Assembly (NCBI GenBank): GCA_964351595.1
Contig: CAYGOT010000007.1
Location: forward strand, 53,992 to 117,991
Origin: UBA6059 sp964351595
GTDB taxonomy: Bacteria > Bacteroidota > Bacteroidia > Cytophagales > Cyclobacteriaceae
DNA length: 64,000 bases
Reading direction: 5' to 3'
This document shows, piece after piece, positions 50,905 to 60,425 of this stretch. Made by a program: the position numbers and the translations under genes. Under the pieces are notes generated by a model. It was not told the DNA's origin. It worked only from the letters and a program-made list of their open reading frames with translations, and searched no databases. Positions within the stretch are counted from its first letter, which is position 1; every line of letters starts with the position of its first letter.

Positions 50905-52119
50905 ATGCAGGGTCCCTGGTACCAGAATAAGACCCTATGGCTGTGCGCGATCTACCTACTTATCGTAGGCACTATTGCATTGCGCGTCAATGTAGAAGCT
51001 ACTCACTACACTACCCCGGACAGTGAGTACTACATGAGGGTGGCCGAGAATGTGGTTGTAGGGAAAGGTTTTGTATCTCCACATCCGATGGACTATCCCA
51101 TTCTCGAAGGAGCCATAGAGTACCCCTTTACTATCTGGCCGGTAGGGTATCCCGTCACTATCAGCGCCCTGATGTGGCCAACAGGACTGGGCGCCCTCAC
51201 TGCCTCCAAAATCGTCAACCTTATATTTTTAGCATTCATCTTTTTACTGCTTCAGTACTGGTTTAAGGATGGTGCCTGGCTTGCTGGCCTCTATTTTCTT
51301 TCCTATGGAAAAATGGAAGTCTTCAGCTACTCCTGGTCTGAATCACCCTTTTTATTCTTTGAGCTACTGCTATGCTATTGGATGATGCAATCTCTCACCG
51401 TAAAAAAAGATACCTGGCTATGGGCCAAGCTAGGATTTGCTCTGCTGAGTCTTTTTCTCTTCAGGTATGCCGGACTAATATTCTTCTTCCTGGCAGCTGG
51501 AATAATGCTGTATCTCGTTTGGCATAAACACCACCAAAAGGGGATTCACTATTTTGTGGGACTGTCCATAGCAAGTATAACAGCCCTCTTCTATTTATAC
51601 AGGAACTATCAGCTTTCAGGCTTCTATTCCGGGATGGATCGCATACAGCCAGAAGTGGAGAGTTGGGGTTATTTTACATTGCTATTGCTCAAAGGTCTTT
51701 TCAATGAGCTGATGCTTGCTCGCAATTATTTTTTCAAGGGTAATCTTGATCTCCTTTTTCTCGGGTTATTCATTCTTCAACTCGTGTTAGCAGTATGGCT
51801 TTGCAAATGGCGGACACTGTATATCCATAAGACCCTACTCTCCAAAACTTCGGTTATCCTTTTGGCCTGTAGTGCCACCTATCTAGTAGGTATTGTTATC
51901 CTTCGTAAAATTCAGCCTTTTGATCCATTTGACTTTAGGATACTAGCTCCCTTTTCTACGCCTTTATTTATCGCTCTTTTCTCGAGTCTTGGCCTACCGG
52001 AAAATCGAGCTTACTACCTTAAAACGGTCACATGGGTCGTTGCATTCATGGGTATCTGTTGGGCGATGAGTCTACCCAAACAGTTCCTTATGGAGCAGGC
52101 TCTGGCTATTTTTTGGTAG
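50905..52119 (+). CDS. GT-C-type membrane glycosyltransferase-like protein
   Basis: 404 residues with about 10 hydrophobic segments. The first extracytoplasmic loop carries TTPDSEYYMRVAENV, an acidic motif placed as in polyprenol-phosphate-sugar-dependent GT-C enzymes (ArnT/PMT-like). Acceptor and donor sugars are unknown. The ATG at 50905 follows the GH130-like stop by one base, so the two genes are translationally coupled and probably act on the same glycan. Its 3' end overlaps the convergent gene by 14 bases. Confidence 0.75.
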   Translation: MQGPWYQNKTLWLCAIYLLIVGTIALRVNVEATHYTTPDSEYYMRVAENVVVGKGFVSPHPMDYPILEGAIEYPFTIWPVGYPVTISALMWPTGLGALTASKIVNLIFLAFIFLLLQYWFKDGAWLAGLYFLSYGKMEVFSYSWSESPFLFFELLLCYWMMQSLTVKKDTWLWAKLGFALLSLFLFRYAGLIFFFLAAGIMLYLVWHKHHQKGIHYFVGLSIASITALFYLYRNYQLSGFYSGMDRIQPEVESWGYFTLLLLKGLFNELMLARNYFFKGNLDLLFLGLFILQLVLAVWLCKWRTLYIHKTLLSKTSVILLACSATYLVGIVILRKIQPFDPFDFRILAPFSTPLFIALFSSLGLPENRAYYLKTVTWVVAFMGICWAMSLPKQFLMEQALAIFW

Positions 52120-52645
52120 GTGATACAAAGTCAGGGTTGAGCTTGGCCATGCGCTGCTCGTCTTGAAATCGACCCAACTTTAAGGCCTGGTCTTTTAGGG
52201 TCGCTTCAGTTGCAAAGCCATTCTTTTCAAGCGCCCGGATGGTGCCTTTGTTCTCAGCATAGACGTAGGAAAAGATTTTGCGCTTGTTGAGCGTATCAAA
52301 AGCATAGTCCGTCATCAAGCCGATGGCCTCAGTGGCAATTCCCTTGCCCCAATGTTCCTCACCCAGCCAATAACCCATCTCGACGTTGTGCCGATAGACG
52401 TCCTGTCCTTGCACCAACCCTATAACGCCAATTATCTCATCTTCAAAATTGATACCGAATGTCAATGGCAGATCTTCAGTTGATGTAAGGTTGATAAATT
52501 CGATCGCGTTTTCCGTTAGGTACGGATGAGGAAAGAAATCACGAACATTGGCAAATATCCTGGGATTGTTGGCATGGTGTGCGAGGGAGGGCGCATCCTC
52601 GCGGACCAATCTCTTCAATTCTACATTTGATCCAACTAATTTCAC
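52106..52645 (-). CDS. GNAT acetyltransferase, RimJ/RimL-like
   Basis: 179 residues. The GNAT core is visible: IGVIGLVQGQDVYRHNVEMGYWLGEEHWGKGIATEAIGLMTDYAF (about 72-116) with the acetyl-CoA loop GKGIATEA, then KRKIFSYVYAENKGTIRALEKNGFATEATLKD. Similar to enzymes acetylating ribosomal protein N-termini, but the substrate is not fixed. Monocistronic. Confidence 0.93.
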   Translation of the reverse strand: MKLVGSNVELKRLVREDAPSLAHHANNPRIFANVRDFFPHPYLTENAIEFINLTSTEDLPLTFGINFEDEIIGVIGLVQGQDVYRHNVEMGYWLGEEHWGKGIATEAIGLMTDYAFDTLNKRKIFSYVYAENKGTIRALEKNGFATEATLKDQALKLGRFQDEQRMAKLNPDFVSPTKK

Positions 52646-52743
52646 CTCTTACGCATTATGAGCTAGTAAAAATAACCGATCTGGTCTAACCTTGCTAATG
52701 GTAGTGTTTCGCAGAGGCGTTAAGTAACAATGAATTCAAGAAT

Positions 52744-53625
52744 ATGCATAAACTAATAATTATCCTGCTCGTATGGCTCTCCGCTAGTGCGGGAATGGCT
52801 CAGGATAAAGAAGAGATCAAAGCCAAAAGGAAGGCACTGAGGACGGCAAGGCCAACGTATTTCATCATCGGCACTCAATTTAGCAAGATCAAACTGAGAG
52901 ATACTGGCACCTCCCCTCGCTTCTATTCCGGTCCGAGAGCAGCCTTGGCTACCTCCATTCACGCTGAGGACAGCCTGAAGCTTAGCTACTTCTACAATAC
53001 CACGGGGTATAGTTTCCTCGACGACAATGGGGATATCGAAACCTTAGTATGGTCTGGAGTAAGTGTAGAATTTGCCTTTGGTGACATGTGGAAATTGAAG
53101 GCAACCCGCAATAGTAAGTTCCAGATCGGCGTAGGCTACAATGTCCAGAGCTTTTTCCAGTTTCGAACGAATCAGAGGTTATCCAATGCAGGTTTTGGGT
53201 TAGACAACCTGATTTCACTCGGCCCTTCCGTCGGAGTTTTCTTTCCGTTCGAGCGCAAGGCTGGATGGAGCAAGAAAATTGGCTTTGTGAATGTCAATGC
53301 AAAACGACGAAAGTATGCATTGTCGATGCGGTTAAACATACCCGCTTTGACAGTTTCCAGTCGGCCGGAATATGCCTACCTGACAGACGTGATTAATCCT
53401 GATATTAATTCGTTGGATACCTACAGCTTCCAGCTGGGTGGATACCTGCTCTCTTCCGAGACTGCCTTCACCTACTACCTGCACAATGGCAATGCGCTTC
53501 GGTTCCATTATCGATGGCAGGCTATGCAGACCAATGATACCTTCAAGCTCAGCATCGCACAGCACGCTTATGGCATCAATTTTATGATCAGACTTAACAA
53601 AATGAATAGAGATGAAAGGTACTAG
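52744..53625 (+). CDS. outer-membrane beta-barrel-like protein of unknown function
   Basis: 293 residues with a signal peptide (about 1-19, GMAQD) and alternating beta-strands rich in Phe/Tyr/Gly (VEFAFGDMWKL, FQIGVGYNVQSFFQF, LGPSVGVFFPF, FQLGGYLL). No family name recognised. Its last 14 bases overlap the S41 peptidase gene, so the two are coupled. Confidence 0.68.
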   Translation: MHKLIIILLVWLSASAGMAQDKEEIKAKRKALRTARPTYFIIGTQFSKIKLRDTGTSPRFYSGPRAALATSIHAEDSLKLSYFYNTTGYSFLDDNGDIETLVWSGVSVEFAFGDMWKLKATRNSKFQIGVGYNVQSFFQFRTNQRLSNAGFGLDNLISLGPSVGVFFPFERKAGWSKKIGFVNVNAKRRKYALSMRLNIPALTVSSRPEYAYLTDVINPDINSLDTYSFQLGGYLLSSETAFTYYLHNGNALRFHYRWQAMQTNDTFKLSIAQHAYGINFMIRLNKMNRDERY

Positions 53626-54610
53626 CTGGCTACTACTGCTTGTCCTGATCGCAGGCTGTGAGGACGTACTCTTCGAGGAAGAGAAAGCAGACAATCCTGT
53701 CTCCAACTTTGATCATCTCTGGGAAGCTGCCAATGAACGCTATTCATTTTTTCAGCTCAAGGGGATCGACTGGGATGAATACTACCGCGTCAATCGCCCC
53801 CGTGTCAGCAATAGTATGTCAGACATTGAGCTATTTGATGTCCTGGCAGAAATGCTTAATTCGCTGAGAGACGGGCATGTGAACCTGGTGTCTCCATTTA
53901 ATATCTCGCGGTTTGATATCGACTTTCTCGGCCCGGACAACTTTGAATGGCGCATTATCAAGGAGAACTATATCGGTGATGACTTTTTGATTACAGGCCC
54001 CTTTAGTCACGATTTCCTGGCTGATGGTGAGGTGGGTTACATCCGCTACAGCAGCTTCCAGTCTCAAATCTCCAATTTTGACATAGCCTTTGTACTCAGC
54101 CGCTACCGCAATACAAAGGGGCTCATCATCGACTTGAGGGAAAACGGCGGTGGCTCTGTGAGTAACATCTATCGACTGCTCAATAGCTTTCAAAAAGAAC
54201 CCGTCTTCCTATATACTTCTCAGATCAAGAGTGGCCCGGGGCATGAGGAGTTTACAACTGCCGCGGATGTGTTTACCGAACCGGAGGAGCCATTCTATGA
54301 AAGGCCAATCGTAGTGCTCACAGACCGACAGAGCTACAGCGCCTCCTCTATATTTACACTAGGAGCACGATCCATGCCCAATATGACAGTGATGGGTGAT
54401 ACCACAGGAGGTGGCCTGGGTCTCCCCAATGGTGGGCAACTACCCAACGGATGGACCTATCGTTTTTCAATCACACGTACGCTGGATCCTCAGGGCAACA
54501 ATTTTGAGAATGGTGTGCCTCCCGATATCGTCAGTATCATGACCGACGAGGAGCGCATCAATGGTGTTGACCGGGTGATCGAAGATGCTATCGCGTTTTT
54601 AATCAATTGA
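53612..54610 (+). CDS. S41-family peptidase lipoprotein
   Basis: 332 residues. Lipoprotein signal (VLIAGCEDVLF). Helical N-terminal domain (FDHLWEAANERYSFFQLKGIDWDEYY), no clear PDZ domain, then the S41 core: GLIIDLRENGGGSVSNIY, the catalytic Ser region LTDRQSYSASSIF (about 241-253) and MGDTTGGGLGLPN. Processes periplasmic or surface proteins. Coupled to the barrel protein before it. Ends overlap the convergent radical SAM gene by 8 bases. Confidence 0.88.
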   Translation: MKGTSWLLLLVLIAGCEDVLFEEEKADNPVSNFDHLWEAANERYSFFQLKGIDWDEYYRVNRPRVSNSMSDIELFDVLAEMLNSLRDGHVNLVSPFNISRFDIDFLGPDNFEWRIIKENYIGDDFLITGPFSHDFLADGEVGYIRYSSFQSQISNFDIAFVLSRYRNTKGLIIDLRENGGGSVSNIYRLLNSFQKEPVFLYTSQIKSGPGHEEFTTAADVFTEPEEPFYERPIVVLTDRQSYSASSIFTLGARSMPNMTVMGDTTGGGLGLPNGGQLPNGWTYRFSITRTLDPQGNNFENGVPPDIVSIMTDEERINGVDRVIEDAIAFLIN

Positions 54611-55496
54611 CGATCCTATCGGGAATAGCATACTGCACGCTCAAAGCCTTCATCTTTTTGTAAAAGGCGTCTCGGTAGTAAGTCGGCATTTCATTGGAGA
54701 GACTAAAGAATTTCTCATACCTGGCCACTAATTCGGGATAGTGTTTGGCCACAGCTCTGAGCGTCAAGGTTTTGCTGTCCGCTGGCCCACTTCCAAAAAG
54801 AGTAATAGTGGCGGGCATTAAGTATTTGGCTCCAGCGGCTTTGAAAGTGGAAAACATGAACTCCAGGTCTGCCGTATCCGAAATATAAGGTAGCAGTGGC
54901 ATCATGCTCACACCGGTATGAAAGCCGGCCTTGACTGATTGCTCCAATGCCTTGAGCCGCTCAGATGGAGGCGTTGCTCCTGGCTCGAATATTTTTCCGG
55001 TAGGGTCATCCAGGGTAGAAAATGAAAAAGTGACCAGAGCACCTCTGCCGAGAGTCAACCTCAGATCGTCTGGCAGTATGGCTTTCTCATCTATCTCCTC
55101 GATCAGGTCAAAATCTCTTGTGACCAAATCTCCCTTGGTAATGATATGGATGGAGAACTTATATTTCAGGATCACCTCCAGGGCCCTTCTCGTCAACTCA
55201 TGTTCCTTTTCAATCTTAAGGTAAGGATCGGTCGCCGAAGAAATGACGATGAAGCCGTATTGACTCTTCCTTGCTCTTGCGGATAGCTGCTTATCGAGTA
55301 GCTCGATGGCATTTGTCTTTACCGATAGGCTTGTCGCAAGATTAGTCCCGTACTTGCTACCGCGAATGTAGCAATAGAGGCAGTTGAAGGCGCAGCTGCT
55401 ATAAGGGTTGAAGGTGTAGTCGTCAAGAAACCAACTGTCGCGCCGTTTGGACTTGTTGAGGACTGATTTGACAATTATTTCCTTGGGCATGGCCAA
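54603..55496 (-). CDS. radical SAM protein, SPL-like
   Basis: 297 residues. The 4Fe-4S motif is CAFNCLYCY (CxxxCxxC, about residues 35-43) just after FNPYSSC; ISSATDPYLKIEKEHELTRRALEV and ITKGDLVTRD follow the spore-photoproduct-lyase-like pattern also seen in Rv2578c-type proteins. SAM-dependent radical chemistry, possibly DNA repair, but the substrate is unproven. Monocistronic. Confidence 0.88.
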   Translation of the reverse strand: MAMPKEIIVKSVLNKSKRRDSWFLDDYTFNPYSSCAFNCLYCYIRGSKYGTNLATSLSVKTNAIELLDKQLSARARKSQYGFIVISSATDPYLKIEKEHELTRRALEVILKYKFSIHIITKGDLVTRDFDLIEEIDEKAILPDDLRLTLGRGALVTFSFSTLDDPTGKIFEPGATPPSERLKALEQSVKAGFHTGVSMMPLLPYISDTADLEFMFSTFKAAGAKYLMPATITLFGSGPADSKTLTLRAVAKHYPELVARYEKFFSLSNEMPTYYRDAFYKKMKALSVQYAIPDRIVN

Positions 55497-55613
55497 CTAA
55501 AATACTCAATACTGGTCATTCAGAGATCGAACTTGCTGGTGGGCAACATGACCAAGATTTCCAAAATAGAATTAAATTGAAGAAGTGTCGTTTCTCTCTA
55601 AAACCCATCGCTC

Positions 55614-56186
55614 ATGAAATTATCAATTTTCACCGCATTCCTTCTTTTGTTCTCCCTATCCACCTTCGCGCAAATGAAAGCCACGACAGAGGATGGCCAG
55701 GCCGTGCTACTTATGCGGGATGGCACCTGGCGTTTCGCTACTCAGGCTGAAGCACCTGCCAGCTATAACTGCAACGATCTCACCCAGGTAGATGGCTCAA
55801 AATCTTCGGCTCAAAAGCCACTCAAAATTGAAGGGCGCAACAATGGTAGTGTATCCTTCTATCCCCAGAAAGATGGGCAGTATGTCACCATGCTGATGGC
55901 TACTGAAGGAGAAGAAAACTGCATGATCACAGGCAGTGTGGTCAATCTGACTTTCAGAGATGGCACAAAGATGGACATGAAGAACAGTGGGGAAGCCAAC
56001 TGCGAGGGTCGCGGACTATTGACCCTGGGCACGAATGATAAGTCCAATCAGCTGTTGACACTACTAAAAACCAAAGAACTTTCCTCTGTGCGGGTATGGA
56101 ACAAGACCTCCAGCATGCTGGCCACCCTTGATCCGGAGGATAGCAAGCTTATGCTCAATACGGTTTGGTGTTTATTGGGGAGGTAG
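55614..56186 (+). CDS. secreted protein of unknown function
   Basis: 190 residues with a signal peptide (ending TFAQM, about 19) and, directly after it, MKATTEDGQAVLLMRDGTWRFA, a small beta motif seen at the start of several exported Bacteroidota proteins (residues 20-41). The rest is beta-rich with Cys pairs (NCNDL, ENCMI, ANCEG, VWCLL). Function unknown. Confidence 0.72.
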   Translation: MKLSIFTAFLLLFSLSTFAQMKATTEDGQAVLLMRDGTWRFATQAEAPASYNCNDLTQVDGSKSSAQKPLKIEGRNNGSVSFYPQKDGQYVTMLMATEGEENCMITGSVVNLTFRDGTKMDMKNSGEANCEGRGLLTLGTNDKSNQLLTLLKTKELSSVRVWNKTSSMLATLDPEDSKLMLNTVWCLLGR

Positions 56187-56201
56187 GCTTAATTGCTTCA
56201 A

Positions 56202-56405
56202 CTACCAGTCTGAAAACAGCCTAACCAATTGCCATGACCTGACAATACCGACAAAAGTTAGGATCATCAAACAGCCAGGTATAATTGATCTCTTAAACTT
56301 TTCTTTTTCTGAGAATTGGTCATTTCTCAAAACAATCATCACCCAAAAGAAAGCAATAAAGTGGATGATGCCGAAGCTATAATTGAGTAGAGTTTCTAGC
56401 GGCAT
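56202..56405 (-). CDS. small membrane protein
   Basis: 67 residues with two membrane segments (about 8-25 and 42-60). It begins 3 bases after the end of the next small membrane protein gene upstream, so the two form a pair. Family not recognised; the charged loop between the helices (RNDQFSEKEKFKR) fits a real protein. Confidence 0.6.
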   Translation of the reverse strand: MPLETLLNYSFGIIHFIAFFWVMIVLRNDQFSEKEKFKRSIIPGCLMILTFVGIVRSWQLVRLFSDW

Positions 56406-56408
56406 AAA

Positions 56409-56630
56409 TCAGCTGTTTAACATTGGTTTTCCAGCAACCAAATAACTTATCAGATTAAGAAAAATGAACATACCAATGAGCAGGAAAATGAAATACCTCA
56501 TCATTGGAAAAGGAGTATCTGTACCCGCTTTCTTTTGTAAAGCCTTATGCCGCATTCTCATTATGAAGGTACCAACAGCAGCAAAAACCAGCGAGTTAAT
56601 CGCGACAGTTTGAATAAACAACCAATCCAT
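56409..56630 (-). CDS. small membrane protein
   Basis: 73 residues with two membrane segments (about 5-25 and 44-66) separated by a basic loop (RMRHKALQKKAG). First of a two-gene unit with 56202-56405. Similar size and topology suggest the two might pair in the membrane, which is inference only. Confidence 0.6.
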   Translation of the reverse strand: MDWLFIQTVAINSLVFAAVGTFIMRMRHKALQKKAGTDTPFPMMRYFIFLLIGMFIFLNLISYLVAGKPMLNS

Positions 56631-56701
56631 AGTTCTAGATTAAAATATTCTCCTAATTCAATGCGATTCCCCTTTGATATGGACTACTCTAAGGTACTAA
56701 G

Positions 56702-58600
56702 CTAGCCTTTGATGCCACTCACGATCTCATCCACAACCTCAGGATTCAACAGTGTAGAGGTGTCTCCCATATTAGCGGTATCGCCGCTGGCCGCCTTGCG
56801 CAGGATGCGGCGCATGATCTTACCAGAGCGGGTCTTGGGTAGTCCCGAAACGATCTGCACCTGATCCGGCTTAGCGATTGGCCCAATGATTTTGCTCACC
56901 GTATCCTTGATCTCCTTGATGAGGTTTTCCGCGGTACGGCCTTCCATGTCTGCAATCACAAAAGCATAAATCCCTTGCCCTTTGATGTCATGTGGATAAC
57001 CGACCACCGCCGACTCAACTACTCTGGGGTGCTCGTTGATTGCGTTCTCTACTTCTGCAGTACCCATTCTATGTCCTGATACATTGATCACGTCATCGAC
57101 TCTACCGAGAATACGGTAATACCCATCTTCATCGCGTTTCACCCCGTCACCAGTGAAGTACATGTTTTTGAACGTGCTAAAGTAGGTCTGCTTGCATCGC
57201 TCATGATCACCATAAATCGTCCGTAGCATTGAGGGCCAGGGGTACTTAATACAAAGATTGCCCTCTACAGATTTACCAGGCAGCTCATTGCCTTCATTGT
57301 CTACGATGATGGGCTGGATTCCCGGTAGGGGGAGCGTGGCATAGGCCGGCTTGGTCGGCGTGACGCCAGGGATAGGGGAGATCATAATGCCTCCCGTCTC
57401 TGTCTGCCACCAGGTGTCCACTATGGGGCATTTGCCTTTGCCCACATGGTCGTGGTACCAGTGCCAGGCCTCTTCGTTGATCGGCTCTCCTACCGAACCG
57501 ATTACCTTGAGCGATGAGAGACTGTAGGGCTCAAGCGGCTCCAGACCGTAGGCTTGAAGTGCCCGGATGGCCGTGGGGGCGGTATAAAATTGATTGACTT
57601 TGTATTTATCAACCACCTGCCAAAAGCGACCGGCATCAGGATAGGTGGGCACACCCTCAAACATTACGGTAGTGGCTCCCGCCAATAACGGTCCGTAGAC
57701 AATGTAGGAGTGGCCGGTGATCCAGCCCACATCGGCCGTACACCAGTAGATGTCCCCCGCACCATACTGAAAGACATTGGCAAAGCTGTAATGCGTGTAG
57801 ATCATGTAGCCGCCACAGGTGTGCACGACACCCTTAGGCTTACCGGTAGAGCCAGAGGTGTATAAGATAAACAGCATATCTTCCGAGTCCATCTCCTCAG
57901 CCTTGTTCTCGAGCGGCTGCCCCTCGATGGCATCATGCCACCACAGATCTCTACCTTCCACCATGGTCACCTCCGTGCCGGTCCGCTTCAGGGAGATCAC
58001 CGTTTCGATGGTCGTGCAAGTTTCGAGCGCTTCATCAACTACCGCCTTGACAGGTATTTTTTTATTGCCGCGGAAGTTGCCATCAGCTGTCAGCACCATC
58101 TTGGCCTGACAGTCATTGATCCTATCGGAAAGTGAGGTTGCAGAGAAGCCCGCAAACACCACAGAGTGCACAGCTCCGATGCGGGCACATGCGAGCATTG
58201 CAATCGCAGCTTCCGGTACCATCGGCATATAGATGATCACACGATCGCCTTTTTCGATTCCCCTGGCTTTCATGGCATTCGCGAATTGGCAAACCTTCTC
58301 ATACAGTTCGCGGTAGGTCACCTCTACATGCTCTTCGCCCGGCTCATTTGGCTCCCAAATGATGGCCGTCTGATCGCCTTTGGTATAAAGATGCCGATCG
58401 AGAATGTTCTCTGTGATATTGAGCTTACCGTTCACAAACCAGTTGACCTTCGGCTCGCTAAAATTCCAGTCGACTACCTTGTCCCATTTTTTCCGCCAGT
58501 GGAAGTTTTCGGCGATTCGCGACCAAAATCCTTCAGGCTCATTTACACTTTTTTGATACTCGTGAATGTATCCTCCGAGGGTTTGTATTTTGTCTACCAT
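56702..58600 (-). CDS. acs: acetyl-CoA synthetase
   Basis: AMP-forming enzyme that activates acetate to acetyl-CoA, 632 residues from the ATG at 58600 (MVDKIQTLGG); the frame opens ten codons earlier. Motifs: the adenylate P-loop YTSGSTGKPKGVVHTCGGY, the WWQTETGGIMISP motif, the YFTGDGVKRDEDGYYRILGRVDDVINVSGHR hinge region and the acetylation-regulated Lys in KTRSGKIMRR. It lies downstream of the SSS transporter on the same strand (126 bases), forming an acetate uptake and activation set. Confidence 0.97.
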   Translation of the reverse strand: MVDKIQTLGGYIHEYQKSVNEPEGFWSRIAENFHWRKKWDKVVDWNFSEPKVNWFVNGKLNITENILDRHLYTKGDQTAIIWEPNEPGEEHVEVTYRELYEKVCQFANAMKARGIEKGDRVIIYMPMVPEAAIAMLACARIGAVHSVVFAGFSATSLSDRINDCQAKMVLTADGNFRGNKKIPVKAVVDEALETCTTIETVISLKRTGTEVTMVEGRDLWWHDAIEGQPLENKAEEMDSEDMLFILYTSGSTGKPKGVVHTCGGYMIYTHYSFANVFQYGAGDIYWCTADVGWITGHSYIVYGPLLAGATTVMFEGVPTYPDAGRFWQVVDKYKVNQFYTAPTAIRALQAYGLEPLEPYSLSSLKVIGSVGEPINEEAWHWYHDHVGKGKCPIVDTWWQTETGGIMISPIPGVTPTKPAYATLPLPGIQPIIVDNEGNELPGKSVEGNLCIKYPWPSMLRTIYGDHERCKQTYFSTFKNMYFTGDGVKRDEDGYYRILGRVDDVINVSGHRMGTAEVENAINEHPRVVESAVVGYPHDIKGQGIYAFVIADMEGRTAENLIKEIKDTVSKIIGPIAKPDQVQIVSGLPKTRSGKIMRRILRKAASGDTANMGDTSTLLNPEVVDEIVSGIKG

Positions 58601-58726
58601 GATTCCTAGCGCTTTACTCTGTGATCTCACCTACCGGAATTCCGATAGGCGCGTACTACAATTATAAGCGGTTGAGGATCAAAATCGAATAGTTGTGCAT
58701 GTCTAATCCATGATCGGGAATCCTAA

Positions 58727-60418
58727 TCAATGATCAGATGCGCCTCCTGCGCCTCTCGGGAAGCGGATATTCTCTACCATCTCCTGTACTTCAGCAGGTG
58801 GTGCTGGGGTCAGCTTTGACACCACGAAGGAGACCAGAAAATTGATGAGCATCCCCACTGTACCGAACCCTTCAGGCGATATACCCAGCCACCAATCTTC
58901 GGCAGTGGTAGGCGCTCCGATCCAGCCCAGCTTGTACTTAATCATATAAAAAAGAGTTACCCCCAGGCCCACAACCATTCCGGCCACAGCGCCTTCTTTG
59001 TTCATACGCTTGTAGAAGATGCCTAAAATGATCGCCGGGAAAAAGGAGGCTGCCGCCAGGCCAAACGCCAGCGCCACTACCGCCGCGACAAATCCGGGAG
59101 GATTAATGCCGAAGTAGCCAGCCACACATACAGCTAAGAACGCTGCTCCACGTGCCGCCATTAGCTCGCCCTTGTCGCTGATATCAGGCGCGATCTGCTT
59201 TTTGATCAGATCGTGCGATACAGAGGTAGAGATAACCAGCAGCAAACCCGCCGCAGTAGATAACGCAGCGGCCAGACCGCCTGCAGCTACCAGCGCCACC
59301 ACCCAATTGGGAAGCTGAGCTATCTCCGGATTTGCCAGCACCATGATGTCCCTATCGATGGTCAATTCATTGGCTACAGGATCCGCCACATAGTTGACCA
59401 AACCGTCACCGTTTTTGTCCTCAAAAGAGATGAGGTTAGTATTTTCCCAGTTGGCAAACCATGCTGGTAGTTCCGCATATTCCTGATTCTTTACTGTCTC
59501 GATCAGATTAGTCCTGGCAAAGGCCGCCAAAGCTGGGGCGGTAGTGTAAAGTATGGCGATAAAGGCCAGCGCATAACCCGCAGAAATACGTGCGTCCTTG
59601 ACCCTCGGCACAGTAAAAAAGCGAACGATCACATGGGGTAAACCTGCGGTTCCCACCATCAGGGCGGCCGTAATGAAAAAGATGTCAATCGTACTTTTGG
59701 ATCCTCCGGTGTAAGCAGCAAAACCTAATTCCTCATGTAGGCCATCCAACTTGTCCAGGAGATAAGTACCATCCGCCAGGGTATCACCAAAACCAAGCTG
59801 CGGAATGGGATTGCCGGTCATGAGTATGGACACAAATATGGCAGGCACCATGTAGGCAAAAATGAGAATGCAAAATTGGGCTACCTGGGTATAGGTAATG
59901 CCCTTCATACCGCCGAGCACAGCGTAGAAAAAGACAATAATCATCCCTATGATTACACCCAGATTGATATCGACTTCCAGAAACCTGGCAAAGACAATCC
60001 CAACGCCACGCATCTGCCCGGCCACATAGGTAAATGATACAAACAGCGCACAAATGACAGCTACCGTCCGAGCTATATTGGAGTAATAGCGATCACCTAT
60101 GAAGTCCGGCACTGTGAACTTACCAAACTTGCGCAGATAAGGCGCGAGGAGCAGCGCCAGCAGGACATAGCCTCCAGTCCAGCCCATCAGGTAAACAGTA
60201 CCGTCGTACCCCATGAATGATATTAAACCGGCCATGGAGATGAAAGAGGCCGCTGACATCCAGTCTGCGGCAGTGGCCATTCCATTCACCAGCGGGGATA
60301 CACCTCCTCCTGCTACATAGAAGTCACTGGTGTTGCCAGCTCTTGACCAGATCGCAATGCCAATATATATGATGAAGGTGATGCCAACTAAAAGATAAGT
60401 CCAGGTTTGTACATCCAT
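58727..60418 (-). CDS. sodium:solute symporter, ActP-like (acetate permease type)
   Basis: 563 residues with about 13 membrane segments and the SSS family pattern (SDFYVAGGGVSPLVNGMATAADWMSAASFISMAG, residues 31-64). ActP-type members import acetate and other short-chain acids, which fits acs downstream and DUF4212 upstream. A hydrophilic loop at about 325-360 contains DKNGDGLVN, an EF-hand-like calcium loop lacking the final Glu; this is unusual for a transporter loop. Confidence 0.93.
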   Translation of the reverse strand: MDVQTWTYLLVGITFIIYIGIAIWSRAGNTSDFYVAGGGVSPLVNGMATAADWMSAASFISMAGLISFMGYDGTVYLMGWTGGYVLLALLLAPYLRKFGKFTVPDFIGDRYYSNIARTVAVICALFVSFTYVAGQMRGVGIVFARFLEVDINLGVIIGMIIVFFYAVLGGMKGITYTQVAQFCILIFAYMVPAIFVSILMTGNPIPQLGFGDTLADGTYLLDKLDGLHEELGFAAYTGGSKSTIDIFFITAALMVGTAGLPHVIVRFFTVPRVKDARISAGYALAFIAILYTTAPALAAFARTNLIETVKNQEYAELPAWFANWENTNLISFEDKNGDGLVNYVADPVANELTIDRDIMVLANPEIAQLPNWVVALVAAGGLAAALSTAAGLLLVISTSVSHDLIKKQIAPDISDKGELMAARGAAFLAVCVAGYFGINPPGFVAAVVALAFGLAAASFFPAIILGIFYKRMNKEGAVAGMVVGLGVTLFYMIKYKLGWIGAPTTAEDWWLGISPEGFGTVGMLINFLVSFVVSKLTPAPPAEVQEMVENIRFPRGAGGASDH

Positions 60419-60425
60419 CTTTTGA

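Noticed and set aside
58166..58609. 147-codon plus-strand frame opposite acs
   Set aside because: Antisense to the N-terminal part of acetyl-CoA synthetase with no independent support.
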